From contig CALKOU010000005.1 in assembly GCA_938092005.1 (NCBI GenBank), positions 62,001 through 126,000 on the forward strand: a DNA stretch of 64,000 nt, in the 5' to 3' direction. The stretch is from an uncultured Flavobacteriaceae bacterium (GTDB lineage: Bacteria > Bacteroidota > Bacteroidia > Flavobacteriales > Flavobacteriaceae). This document shows, piece by piece, positions 1 to 8,055 of the stretch. The position numbers were made by a program, and so were the translations under genes. The notes under the pieces are model-generated. The model saw only the letters and a list, made by a program, of their open reading frames with translations. It did not search any database and was not told where the DNA came from. Each line of letters opens with the position of its first letter. Position 1 is the stretch's first letter.

Positions 1-225
1 AATGGCGTATTGACGCCATGCCAAAAATGTCATTTTTTTGAATTTTTGACCTTTTTTTAATTAAAACCGTCTAAAAAATATCGTTTTTTGGTCATAAAAG
101 ATGTTTTTTAGCTTTTTTTTGTTTGTGACATTTGTAGTGCTACAGTCCTATCTGCGTTGGGAAAATTTCTCTCGTGCCAAAAAATATAATAATAGGCACA
201 AGGCGGAGGCGCACACCTACTTGAG
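1..225. other. AT-rich intergenic region at window edge
   Basis: No gene is visible. Bases 2-19 form a small hairpin (ATGGCGT, loop ATTG, ACGCCAT) followed by T-rich sequence, which could be the terminator of a gene outside the window. Bases 166-184 carry the string TTTCTCTCGTGCCAAA, which recurs at 6090-6105 inside a palindromic intergenic repeat, so this is probably a degraded copy of the same repeat family. The rest is runs of T and A. Confidence 0.5.
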
Positions 226-1107
226 TTAACCACCACAATCCGCATCCGTGAGTTTAGCATCTGCGGCATCGTTTAGCACAAGCACCAAATCACTTCCGTT
301 ATACGTTTTGCTTACAATGCCTTGTAAGATTCCCGTCCCGCTGGGCAATGGGGTGTCTTTAAAAGAAGCAAAGGCACTGGTTTCCAACAAAAAGGTGGTT
401 TTGTCTGCAGCTTCGCAGGCTTCCAGCTTGCGCTGGGTGTCGTAATAATCTTTTGGGTCTACAAAAGACTTGCCCTGCTCAGCATCGGAAAAACGGACGT
501 TTGAAACTGCTACATACATACCAATATGGCTATTGTCAATTTCCGAAATCGGAACAGGGAGTGCGGTAATCTCTGCCGTTGTTTTGGAACGAAAAAAGTG
601 ATCGGGAATGTCCAAGGCACGAATGGCCTCCACCTCATCGTCATCTTCATTGATTTCGCCACCTAACGAAATAATCCCATTTCCCCTGCGTGATTCCCCA
701 ACATGCAGGCCCTTTAGGCTGATATACACTTCCCTTCCAAGATTAAATCTATTATATACATCCGCCTGATCGAGCATCACATGAATAGCAGCGGTTGGGT
801 TTTCGGAGGTGTCTTGTAGGTATATTTCTTTGTAAAAATTACCGGTTTGGTCAGAAGAAACAACAACCCCTTTTACGACCAAATCCGAGACGATGGTATG
901 TACCCGTCTGTACACAAAAAAATCCTTTACCTGACCAATGGTTACCAACGTCTTATCGCCCTTTTCAACCGCACTTATTAATGCGTTGAGTTGCGCACTT
1001 TCTTCATTTCCAATTTCAGATGGAATGGCAAAGATGTCGTCTTGTTGGCAGCTAAAAACAACTGTTAATAGCAGTAAAATCGCGAGGTTTTTTAGTTCGG
1101 TTTTCAT
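226..1107 (-). CDS. DUF5689 (OB-fold-like) lipoprotein
   Basis: A 293-residue predicted lipoprotein. The N-terminus is a short hydrophobic signal ending in a lipobox with Cys20 (VVFSC), so the mature protein should be membrane-anchored at the cell surface or in the periplasm. The body (about 55-160) has the pattern of DUF5689/YhcR-type OB folds, such as VVSSDQTGNFYKEIYLQD and VYISLKGLHVG; a second similar segment may cover 185-285. OB folds often bind nucleic acids. It follows the TonB-dependent receptor by 10 bases, so the two are very likely one transcript, and a secreted endonuclease/phosphatase-family gene is divergent beyond the receptor. The inferred role is substrate capture for the receptor. 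The family call is fairly sure; the substrate is a guess. Confidence 0.8.
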   Translation of the reverse strand: MKTELKNLAILLLLTVVFSCQQDDIFAIPSEIGNEESAQLNALISAVEKGDKTLVTIGQVKDFFVYRRVHTIVSDLVVKGVVVSSDQTGNFYKEIYLQDTSENPTAAIHVMLDQADVYNRFNLGREVYISLKGLHVGESRRGNGIISLGGEINEDDDEVEAIRALDIPDHFFRSKTTAEITALPVPISEIDNSHIGMYVAVSNVRFSDAEQGKSFVDPKDYYDTQRKLEACEAADKTTFLLETSAFASFKDTPLPSGTGILQGIVSKTYNGSDLVLVLNDAADAKLTDADCGG

Positions 1108-1117
1108 ATCATTGGGT

Positions 1118-3841
1118 TTAAAATCGAATGTAAGTGTTTAGGAAATATGTGGTGCCACGTCCATACCAATATTTTGGGCCAAAGCGCCGTTTTTCACGTT
1201 GCACGTCTTCTAACAATTCGTTGTAGTTTGCGTTTCTAGATTGCTCAAACCCCCCTGTTTTATAGATTTGGTTAAGTAGGTTCTGAATGCTTAAAAATGC
1301 GCCCACAAAATAAGACCCCACACGCCACGATTTGCCCACCACCATGTTGACAACCGCATAGGATTCAAACTGTTCTTGTTGTAGCAGTATGCGGGCTTGT
1401 TCGGGGTCATAATTATTTAGTGGAAGTCCGTCGTAATCCAACAAAAAGTTTTGGGTGCGGTTGATGGGGCTTACATCTAAGTATGTCCTATTAAAATAAT
1501 TTGCCGTGAGGCCAAACCACCAAAAGTTTTCTCTAAACTCCACCCCTACCGAATAGGCCTCTTGAGGGCCAGACGCCAACCGAATATTTTCCATTTTGGC
1601 AACACCAAAATCTAAATAGCCAAAATCTTCTGAAGTCAGATACACGTACGGATTGTTGTCGTAGAAATGCTGTCCAATAGCTGCTGCGCCCTTTAGTGTA
1701 AGGGAATGTGAAAGCTTTCCTTCAACCCCAAACTCGATTCCCATATGCCGCTTCTTGATACCTTGCATGACCTCTTGAACAAACGATGCCGTATCACCGC
1801 CAATGCCCTCTGCAAAAAAGAAGGATATCTCGTTGGTATCTTGTATTTGGGTATAATAGCCTGTGAGGCGTACGTTTAACCCTGTTGATCGGTATATATA
1901 GCTTGCGTCGGCGGTAAACGTGCGTTCGTTGGTAAGCGGACGCCCTGCTTGATCCCCAACTACGGCATTGGTTTCGCGCGGATTGGAAAAGCTGTTACGC
2001 AAACTTGGTGCGCGAACAAGCTTGGCCACATTGACTTGTAAAATATGCTTGCCCGTGAGCTTGTAGGTTCCCCCAATTTTTATGTTTCCGCCACTGAATT
2101 TTAGGCGTTTGCTTTTGCCAAACGACATGGTTGGATAGGCCTCTTGCTTGTATTTCCCTTCGCGTTGGTATTGCGTAGCAGCATAGCCTCCTGCAACATA
2201 ACCGTTCCCTTTTGGATAGTTAAATCGTGCTATCAATGAGGCTTCATTGACCACAGCATCAAAAACAAAGTGGTATCGCATCTTATCGCCCACACCCACA
2301 AGCCTATTGGGATTGTTTAAATCGTATTGAAAGCCATCAAATGCATCTACATTCAGGTAGGCCGTTGCGCCGAGCAAATCGGTCAGTTCAGCAAAATTGT
2401 CAGACGTTAATGAACGATGTTGAAGCGATCCAATGAGTGTAATATTTTCCGTTAGCTCGGTACGATAAATGGTATTGGCGCTTAGCTGCGTGTCATCATT
2501 GCGATCTTCATATAGCACATAGGCAGCAGGCAATCCACTTGTTGCATTGGTAAGGTTGGCATCATACATTTGGTTCCAATCCAATTGCCCGTCAGATTGA
2601 AATACCTGCCCATAGCGGTATGCGTTTTCATAATCTGATCCGTTGTTTTGACTTAAAAAATAGCTTGGTAATTTTTGGTAATACGCTGGGCTTGGATTAA
2701 CCCCGCCGGGATAGTCCAACCGACTATTGCCTACTTCGCCAAACTGAAATCCAATATTGGTGCGCAGTGTTGAAGTTTTGGATATGTTCCACTTGTGGTT
2801 CAACATCACAATGGGTTCCGCAACACGTTTGACTCGTGCATTACGCACGTTATCCGATTGCTGTCCCCAATATTCGTTGTACTTAATTCCTTTCAAATCA
2901 AAGACTTCTTGGGTTATAGGCGCTGCTTTTCCACGTCGGTTAGGCGTAGCAATTAGGGTTGCGTTAAGGGAGTGCTTTGCCCATTGTTTTTCTATGGCCA
3001 TAAACAGCGATTGTGCGTCATAAAACGTTCCATCTTGGAAGCCTGATGCACCCCACCTATTGCCAATGGCAAGTGCCGCTGACCAATCATTTTTCATTTG
3101 CCCGGTACCATAACTGACTAGGGTTCGGTAATTGTAACTGCGGTCTGAAACCGATGTTGTAAAACGCCCCCCTTTTGCATACTCCGATGCACGCGTGCTT
3201 ATGTTTGTGGAGCCAAGTGCCCCGCCCAAAAGATAGTCTGACGGTGCTATGGGTGGAGCAACTTCACGATTGCGCAATACATCGTTAAGACCACCCCAAT
3301 TGCTCCATTGCGGTCTGCCGTTGTAGAGTTTATTCATGGGCAACGCATTTAGCATAACAGCCGCTTGATCTGAATCGAGGCCTCGCAGCCTAAAAAATGA
3401 TGCGCCAAATTCAAATGCTGCTGTTCGTAAAAACACATCTTGCGTAGCTTGCAACAACCCCGAGATGTTATCCAACGCATCGTTATCGTCATTGAGCTCG
3501 TCATCGCTCAAGTTGATGATGTTAAGCTGTGCATTAGCATAGGGGTCTGCTTCAAAACCAAGCGATTGAAGCTGAATGGAAACCGCATCGCCAACTGCGG
3601 CTAAAATAGAAAAAGGCGCATAGCCTTCAAGGCTAAAAACCAAGGTTTGCGCTTCCATAACAGCTATGGCAAAAGTGCCTTTTTCGTCAGTTACACGCTC
3701 AATACCTGAAGGAGTAGCCGTAACGCGCACATGGGCTAAAGGCTGGTGTTGTTGATCGTATACAATACCACTAATGCGATCCTGCGCTATCGTAGTCCCA
3801 ACACAAAAGAGAAGTATAAATAGGCTTGTTGTGTTCATCAT
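1118..3841 (-). CDS. TonB-dependent outer-membrane receptor with carboxypeptidase-like N-terminal domain
   Basis: A 907-residue outer-membrane receptor. It has a signal peptide (about 1-19, ending TIAQ), a CarboxypepD_reg-like beta-sandwich domain (about 22-95, starting ISGIVYDQQHQPLAHV), a plug domain, and a long beta-barrel ending in the aromatic residue typical of barrels (YIRF). Such receptors use TonB/ExbBD energy to import large substrates. The start has two adjacent Met codons and either could be used. It heads a two-gene transcript with the DUF5689 lipoprotein, which stands where a SusD-like partner would stand in a sugar locus; no SusD is present. With the divergent endonuclease/exonuclease/phosphatase gene this suggests uptake of nucleic acid or organophosphate, by inference from neighbours only. 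Confidence 0.88.
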   Translation of the reverse strand: MMNTTSLFILLFCVGTTIAQDRISGIVYDQQHQPLAHVRVTATPSGIERVTDEKGTFAIAVMEAQTLVFSLEGYAPFSILAAVGDAVSIQLQSLGFEADPYANAQLNIINLSDDELNDDNDALDNISGLLQATQDVFLRTAAFEFGASFFRLRGLDSDQAAVMLNALPMNKLYNGRPQWSNWGGLNDVLRNREVAPPIAPSDYLLGGALGSTNISTRASEYAKGGRFTTSVSDRSYNYRTLVSYGTGQMKNDWSAALAIGNRWGASGFQDGTFYDAQSLFMAIEKQWAKHSLNATLIATPNRRGKAAPITQEVFDLKGIKYNEYWGQQSDNVRNARVKRVAEPIVMLNHKWNISKTSTLRTNIGFQFGEVGNSRLDYPGGVNPSPAYYQKLPSYFLSQNNGSDYENAYRYGQVFQSDGQLDWNQMYDANLTNATSGLPAAYVLYEDRNDDTQLSANTIYRTELTENITLIGSLQHRSLTSDNFAELTDLLGATAYLNVDAFDGFQYDLNNPNRLVGVGDKMRYHFVFDAVVNEASLIARFNYPKGNGYVAGGYAATQYQREGKYKQEAYPTMSFGKSKRLKFSGGNIKIGGTYKLTGKHILQVNVAKLVRAPSLRNSFSNPRETNAVVGDQAGRPLTNERTFTADASYIYRSTGLNVRLTGYYTQIQDTNEISFFFAEGIGGDTASFVQEVMQGIKKRHMGIEFGVEGKLSHSLTLKGAAAIGQHFYDNNPYVYLTSEDFGYLDFGVAKMENIRLASGPQEAYSVGVEFRENFWWFGLTANYFNRTYLDVSPINRTQNFLLDYDGLPLNNYDPEQARILLQQEQFESYAVVNMVVGKSWRVGSYFVGAFLSIQNLLNQIYKTGGFEQSRNANYNELLEDVQREKRRFGPKYWYGRGTTYFLNTYIRF

Positions 3842-4117
3842 TTGGGGAAATAATGTTATAAATTTAGCATAAAATTTTTAATCATTCTTGCCTACTAATG
3901 CGTTTTTAACTCAAAACCCAATTTGATGAGAAGAAAAAAATGGAATGCTTAAATTCATTAGAATTGCCTTTTGGCATCCCGATTTTCTTCATAATGGCAG
4001 ATGTTTTGATGCTGCTTTTTTTAATACGATTCGGTATTGAATTATAATACTGTCTATATTCCTGTGCTATTTTTTCCGTAATTCTTTATATATTGTCTAC
4101 AAACATATATAAAAGTC
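3842..4117. promoter_or_regulatory. Divergent intergenic region between receptor and secreted phosphoesterase genes
   Basis: 276 bases, AT-rich, between two divergent genes, so it must hold both promoters. I see no clear TTTG/TANNTTTG pair, no strong hairpin and no ORF. Nothing else is recognised. Confidence 0.4.
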
Positions 4118-5191
4118 TTGCTTATTTTGTTTTATACCTATCCCAAAACCTACTTGTTGCTACTGCTTTATAGCTGTCATTTGTGCTGTGTCCAAGCGCA
4201 ACATCAAGACGCTGCTTACGAAGTGGCAACCGTGGCATTTTACAATGTCGAAAACCTCTTTGACACCTTAGATAATCCCCATACGCGTGATGACAGTCGT
4301 ACTCCCACAGGGCGTGATCGCTGGACAGTGGACGTTTACCAAAAGAAAGTAGTAAATACCGCCAACGTACTCGCTCAAATTGGACGAGATGTTGCCCAAA
4401 AGCCGCCTGTGGTTATTGGACTTTGTGAGGTAGAAAATCGGCTTGTTGTTGAAGATGTTATTTCCAGTACCGCATTAAAACCCTTTGACTACGGCATTAT
4501 TCATTTTGATTCCCCCGACGAACGGGGTATTGATGTAGCACTTATCTACCAAAAAAACCACTTTCTTCCTTTGGCGTTTAAAAATCATGCACTGCGCCTG
4601 TATGACGACGATGGCGAACGTGATTACACTCGAGACCAACTGCTGGTGTATGGCTTACTTGAAAAGGAACCGTTTTATTTTTTGGTTAATCATTGGCCTT
4701 CGCGAAGTGGTGGGCAAAAGCGCAGTGAGCCCAACCGCATGGACGCTGCTGCATTAAACAAAAAACTGGTGGACTCCATATTGCACGAAAACCCCAGTGC
4801 CAAAATCATCAACATGGGGGATTTTAACGACGACCCCATAAATAAAAGCCTTGTTGAAGTGCTGGAAGCAACCGCTAAGAAAAATCGAGCCGTTAAAAAC
4901 AACACGCTCTACAACCCTATGATGACTTTTTATAAGCAAGGCGTAGGCACCTCTAGCCACCGTGACACCTGGCATGTGTTGGATCAAATTCATGTTTCTG
5001 GTGGGTTGCTGAATACAACCCCAAGTGCATGGCGTTTTTGGAAAGCAGGCATCTACAACAAACCATACCTGATCAACAAAGAAGGACGTTTTAAAGGCTA
5101 TCCGTTTCGGAGTTTTTCCAACGGGCGCTTTACCGGCGGTTATAGCGATCATTTTCCGGTGTATGCTTATTTACTTCGGCAGGCTCAGTAA
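4118..5191 (+). CDS. Secreted endonuclease/exonuclease/phosphatase family protein
   Basis: A 357-residue member of the DNase I-like (EEP) superfamily, metal-dependent phosphoesterases acting on DNA, RNA or phospho-compounds. The hallmarks appear in order: FYNVENLFDTLD (metal-site Asn), CEVEN (catalytic Glu), NHWPSR (His), MGDFNDDP (Asp/Asn) and SDHFPVYA (catalytic His). The N-terminus is a hydrophobic export signal ending QAQ. There is no ATG at the start; an in-frame TAA lies upstream and the first usable codon is TTG at 4118 (TTG at 4127 is also possible). It is divergent from the TonB receptor/DUF5689 pair and probably works with it. The last codons lie inside the first unit of a 21-bp tandem repeat that supplies the stop. 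Confidence 0.85.
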   Translation: MLILFYTYPKTYLLLLLYSCHLCCVQAQHQDAAYEVATVAFYNVENLFDTLDNPHTRDDSRTPTGRDRWTVDVYQKKVVNTANVLAQIGRDVAQKPPVVIGLCEVENRLVVEDVISSTALKPFDYGIIHFDSPDERGIDVALIYQKNHFLPLAFKNHALRLYDDDGERDYTRDQLLVYGLLEKEPFYFLVNHWPSRSGGQKRSEPNRMDAAALNKKLVDSILHENPSAKIINMGDFNDDPINKSLVEVLEATAKKNRAVKNNTLYNPMMTFYKQGVGTSSHRDTWHVLDQIHVSGGLLNTTPSAWRFWKAGIYNKPYLINKEGRFKGYPFRSFSNGRFTGGYSDHFPVYAYLLRQAQ

Positions 5192-5285
5192 CACTTCAGG
5201 CAGGCTCAATAACATTTCAGGCAGGCTCAGTAACACTTCAGGCAGGCCAGCCCGTCCGTTCAGGCGGGCTCAGTAACACTTCAGG
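5180..5285 (+). repeat. 21-bp tandem repeat overlapping the end of a gene
   Basis: Consecutive units at 5180-5200, 5201-5221 and 5222-5242 share the pattern CAGGCTCAGTAACACTTCAG plus one base; a diverged unit lies at 5243-5264 and another good copy at 5265-5285. Units 1 and 3 are identical and unit 2 differs at two bases. Each unit carries the same TAA that stops the upstream gene, so expansion or contraction would not change the protein. Confidence 0.9.
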
Positions 5286-5530
5286 AGGTGCAATAAACCG
5301 CAGATTTACAGCTTTAAAAAATTTTGTTAACTTAGCATTAAACAACCCTGAATTGTTTGAACTGAAGTAGCCTACGCATTTCATTTTAATTTTTTTGGGT
5401 TGAGGATTTGCCTCTCTGTACGAATTATCGTGAGGTAAGCGCAATACGGATATGCAATAGTTATGAAAAAAACCTACCCCGTTACATTAAATCATAAGCA
5501 GTGTACTACGTATAATTGGATGAATCATTC
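5286..5530. other. Intergenic region without recognised gene
   Basis: AT-rich spacer between the tandem repeat and the first TM2 gene. Small inverted repeats occur (for example AACAACCCTGAATTGTT), but I see no convincing gene, RNA or promoter pair. Confidence 0.4.
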
Positions 5531-5827
5531 ATGAATAAAAGTAATATGTCAGATAAGAAATACATAATAGCGGTAATATTATCAGGGATTTTTGGGGTAG
5601 TGGGTATTCATCACTTTTATGTAGGTCGTTGGGCGATGGGATTTTTGGATATGGGGCTATTTATAGGAACAGTAGCTGCATATTCATCTGGAGATTTTTT
5701 AGTTGCTGGAGTGCTTTTTATTGCTGATTTAATACACACCGTGTATGTGACCTATTTGCTGCTGGTGGGGAAATATAGAGATGGGCAGGGTAAGATAATT
5801 TCTTATCCAGGTCAAAAAATTAATTAA
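5531..5827 (+). CDS. TM2 domain membrane protein
   Basis: A small inner-membrane protein of about 98 residues with a TM2 domain: two membrane helices linked by a short turn, with the family motif GIHHFYVGRWAMGF and a second hydrophobic stretch (FIADLIHTVYVTYLLLVG). TM2 function is unknown in bacteria. The open frame extends to a TTG at 5516, but ATG codons at 5531 and 5546 are more likely; the 5546 start gives MSDKKYII. The gene lies 15 bases before a second TM2 gene in the same direction, so the two are probably co-transcribed tandem paralogues. The start is uncertain by up to 15 bases. Confidence 0.8.
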   Translation: MNKSNMSDKKYIIAVILSGIFGVVGIHHFYVGRWAMGFLDMGLFIGTVAAYSSGDFLVAGVLFIADLIHTVYVTYLLLVGKYRDGQGKIISYPGQKIN

Positions 5828-5842
5828 TTTAAATAGATAACA

Positions 5843-6070
5843 ATGGAAAATAAAAATGAACAAAAAAGCGAAAAAGGATTTGTACCAATGCTTTTATTAT
5901 GCTTCTTCATAGGAGGGTTAGGGGCACACAGATTTTACGTTGGCAAAACAGGTACAGGAATTTTGATGCTTCTAACGTTAGGAGGGCTTGGCATCTGGAC
6001 TATTATTGATTTCGTCATCATTGCAACTGGAAGTTTCACAGATAATAAAGGGTTTAAGATTAAAAATTAA
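5843..6070 (+). CDS. TM2 domain membrane protein (second of a pair)
   Basis: 75 residues, nearly all TM2 domain: FFIGGLGAHRFYVGKTGTG followed by a hydrophobic helix with GLGIWTIIDFVII. The G-x-H-x-FYVG core is the family signature. It is the downstream partner of a neighbouring TM2 gene and differs from it substantially, so the duplication is old. The gene ends four bases before a palindromic intergenic repeat. Confidence 0.85.
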   Translation: MENKNEQKSEKGFVPMLLLCFFIGGLGAHRFYVGKTGTGILMLLTLGGLGIWTIIDFVIIATGSFTDNKGFKIKN

Positions 6071-6073
6071 ATA

Positions 6074-6168
6074 CCCGCTGGCGCGAGGGTTTCTCTCGTG
6101 CCAAAGAAAAATGAAAAAAAGCACAAGACACAGCCTTGTCTGCCGATAGGCAGGCTTGCGCCAGCGGG
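6074..6168. repeat. Palindromic intergenic repeat with 11-bp terminal inverted repeats
   Basis: Bases 6074-6084 (CCCGCTGGCGC) pair exactly with 6158-6168 (GCGCCAGCGGG). Inside are a smaller hairpin CGAG/CTCG with the string TTTCTCTCGTGCCAAA, and the stem CTGCC-GATA-GGCAG at 6140-6153. A half copy (CCCGCTGGCGCG then CGTGCCAAA) is found at 8025-8049 and a trace at 166-184. This looks like a family of palindromic repeats, possibly also acting as a terminator after the TM2 pair. Confidence 0.75.
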
Positions 6169-6182
6169 GGGTGTTGGATATA

Positions 6183-6240
6183 CCTGCCTACCGCAGGCAG
6201 GCGAAACGCATAAAAGGCGGATATACGACATTCGTATATC
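6183..6240. repeat. Two consecutive perfect hairpins
   Basis: CCTGCCT-ACCGC-AGGCAGG at 6183-6201 and GATATACGA-CAT-TCGTATATC at 6220-6240. Both are perfect stems (7 and 9 bp). They follow the palindromic repeat and precede the coiled-coil gene. They could be a transcription barrier or protein-binding palindromes; no T-run follows, so a simple terminator is unlikely. Confidence 0.6.
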
Positions 6241-6284
6241 TACAAGTTGTAGCACATTGATATAAACATCATGAAACAATAGAA

Positions 6285-7529
6285 ATGACAACAAATGATA
6301 CATTAAAATCAAGGAGAGCAGAAGCAAACAAGATTGTAAATGAAATTATAGAACAATCAACTATTGTTGAAAAAAATGTAGCTAAGTCAAAATCTCTATT
6401 ATCAAATATTGATGCCGATTCTAATGAAGCAAAAAAAATAAAAACGGCATTAAATAGAATCATTTTAACTACAAAGGATGCGATACTAAGATTCAGGAAT
6501 GAAAGAGATAAAGTTTCAAAGTTATTAACCCAAGTAAATAATTTCTACAATAAAAAATACATACCACTTGTCGAAAAAATAGATGATAACGGGACTGGTT
6601 TTAAAGCACGCTTAAAACAAGGAACGGCATTTAAAAATGAAACTAGAAGAATAAATGAGTTGTCAAAGAATCAATATGAAGAAGTAAAAAACTATGCAAC
6701 TGAACTTAGAAAAAGAAGCAGGGAGTTACGGGCAATTGACAATTCAATCAGAAAATTATTCGAAAACTCTTCCAATAAGAATACTCAGGTTGATAAAATA
6801 AGCTCTAATGTCAAAGCACTTGAAAATCAAATAACTATAATTCACAAAAAATTAGATAAGGTATTTGAGACAAGTAAAAAAAATAGCGAAGTAATTACGA
6901 GTTTGCTAAAGAAATCAAATGATGAGTACATAGAAATAGGAAACATAAAAATTGACAGCGAAAATGTATTACATGAAATACAAGAAATATATGAAATTGC
7001 AGCAGAAACTGGATTAAGTGGCGAGTTCGACAAAAGAAAAGAACAATTAAAAAAATTAATAATAAAATGGGAAAAGCGAATTCTCATAACATCTTGTGTT
7101 TTATTAATAATGATTATTTTGATGTTTATTCTTCAGTTGAAACTTTATGAATGGGATTTGACTAATGATACATTTGATGTGAATTTTTATGTTCGTTTTT
7201 TAATAGCATCTCCCGTTGTTTACTACTTGTATTTTTGCTCTACACAATTTAATCAAGCAAAAAAATTACACGATAAATACAGCTTTAAAACAACTTTGGC
7301 TATGTCGATTAAGTCGCATATAGAGTTACTTACAAAACATGAAAAGTTTGATGAAAAAGAAAGAATGGATAAAATACTTGAATTTGTTTTAACAGGTTTT
7401 CAAAGTATATATTCCGAACCTTATTCACAAGACGATTATAAAATTAAACTTGCAAACATTGAAATTAATTTAGAAAAAAGGATTTTAGAAAGCATAACTA
7501 AAACCTTAAATATTAATGATAAAAACTAA
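6285..7529 (+). CDS. Long coiled-coil protein with two membrane helices (unknown function)
   Basis: 414 residues, not recognised as a named family. Residues about 1-260 are rich in Lys, Glu, Asn and Ile with heptad-like spacing, suggesting a long coiled coil. Two hydrophobic segments follow at about 265-285 (ITSCVLLIMIILMFIL) and 302-320 (FLIASPVVYYLYFC), then a charged C-terminal region. The topology suggests a membrane-anchored cytoplasmic coiled coil. The gene is far richer in A and T and in AAA/AAT/ATA codons than its neighbours, a sign of horizontal origin. GTTGTAGCAC (6246-6255) lies just upstream and its exact reverse complement GTGCTACAAC (7534-7543) just downstream, so the gene sits in a repeat-bounded unit. 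Confidence 0.7.
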   Translation: MTTNDTLKSRRAEANKIVNEIIEQSTIVEKNVAKSKSLLSNIDADSNEAKKIKTALNRIILTTKDAILRFRNERDKVSKLLTQVNNFYNKKYIPLVEKIDDNGTGFKARLKQGTAFKNETRRINELSKNQYEEVKNYATELRKRSRELRAIDNSIRKLFENSSNKNTQVDKISSNVKALENQITIIHKKLDKVFETSKKNSEVITSLLKKSNDEYIEIGNIKIDSENVLHEIQEIYEIAAETGLSGEFDKRKEQLKKLIIKWEKRILITSCVLLIMIILMFILQLKLYEWDLTNDTFDVNFYVRFLIASPVVYYLYFCSTQFNQAKKLHDKYSFKTTLAMSIKSHIELLTKHEKFDEKERMDKILEFVLTGFQSIYSEPYSQDDYKIKLANIEINLEKRILESITKTLNINDKN

Positions 7530-7530
7530 T

Positions 7531-7675
7531 AACGTGCTACAACATTGTTTACAAAAAATAGGCAAAATAGTTGTAAAATCAAGGCTTTTGGCTCGTATCA
7601 AACTTTGTGTTTAACGGAAAGTTTCGTGCTTCAAAATCGCCTACTTTTCATATACTAACCGTTGGGTAGCATATA
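7531..7675. repeat. Imperfect long-hairpin spacer, cassette-like
   Basis: The spacer between two accessory genes starts with TGCTACAAC (7535-7543) and ends with GTTGGGTAGCA (7661-7671), which pair with two extra Gs bulged out. Inner arms AAAAATAGGC (7554-7563) and GCCTACTTTT (7639-7648) also pair at 9 of 10 positions. The overall form, imperfect arms with a bulge and a GTTRRRY-like right end, recalls folded recombination sites such as attC, but the left end does not match the attC consensus. Function unknown. Confidence 0.5.
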
Positions 7676-7681
7676 GAAAGA

Positions 7682-8014
7682 ATGGACAATTTTAATACAG
7701 GAACAGGCTTTTCAATTGAATTAGTTGGATGTAGACTAGAGCCAAGAGGTGAGCATGAAGGATTACCTCTTTACGAATCACTTGGGGGAAAGATTACCGC
7801 AATTGCGATAGTTGCACAACCTGCGATTCAGCAAAATACAATTGGAAACAATGCGGACAGATCAATTACTGGGCCAGTTATGATTCCAGATCAAAAAATC
7901 TTTAGAAACACTGGTCTAAACGGGTGTTCTGAAAATTGCTATTGGTGTTTTTCAAAAGAAACAATAGCCGAATTAAAAGAAACATTTACTGGAAAAATTA
8001 AAATTGGACATTAA
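7682..8014 (+). CDS. Small protein resembling part of a phage prohead-protease-like (XkdF-type) protein
   Basis: 110 residues. The segments ITAIAIVAQPAIQQN and ITGPVMIPDQKIFR, with a following YWCFSKETI, resemble from memory the conserved start of Bacteroidetes phage capsid-maturation (XkdF/prohead-protease-like) proteins, where a valine-rich ...V..PAI segment is followed by GP-(L/V)MIPD and a FSKE-T-I motif. Phage versions are several hundred residues long; this one stops soon after, so it is a fragment or a stand-alone derivative. No other phage genes adjoin it. It lies directly after the hairpin-like spacer in an accessory patch. The resemblance has not been tested by search. Confidence 0.5.
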   Translation: MDNFNTGTGFSIELVGCRLEPRGEHEGLPLYESLGGKITAIAIVAQPAIQQNTIGNNADRSITGPVMIPDQKIFRNTGLNGCSENCYWCFSKETIAELKETFTGKIKIGH

Positions 8015-8024
8015 ACGACTACCC

Positions 8025-8053
8025 CCGCTGGCGCGCCTGCGTGCCAAAAGAAA
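8025..8053. repeat. Half copy of the palindromic intergenic repeat
   Basis: CCCGCTGGCGCG followed by CGTGCCAAAAGAAA, the same order and orientation as at 6074-6108. Together the two copies bracket the accessory genes at 6285-8014 as direct repeats. Confidence 0.65.
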
Positions 8054-8055
8054 CC

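Noticed and set aside
5180-5285. Possible CRISPR array
   Set aside because: Units are directly adjacent without spacers; no cas gene is nearby.
6067-6327. Minus-strand open frame across the palindromic repeats
   Set aside because: It consists mostly of translated hairpin sequence and has no protein-like composition or family resemblance.
7531-7675. True integron attC site
   Set aside because: The right end fits GTTRRRY, but the left partner is CTACAAC rather than RYYYAAC, and no integron integrase is in the window. Kept only as a resemblance.
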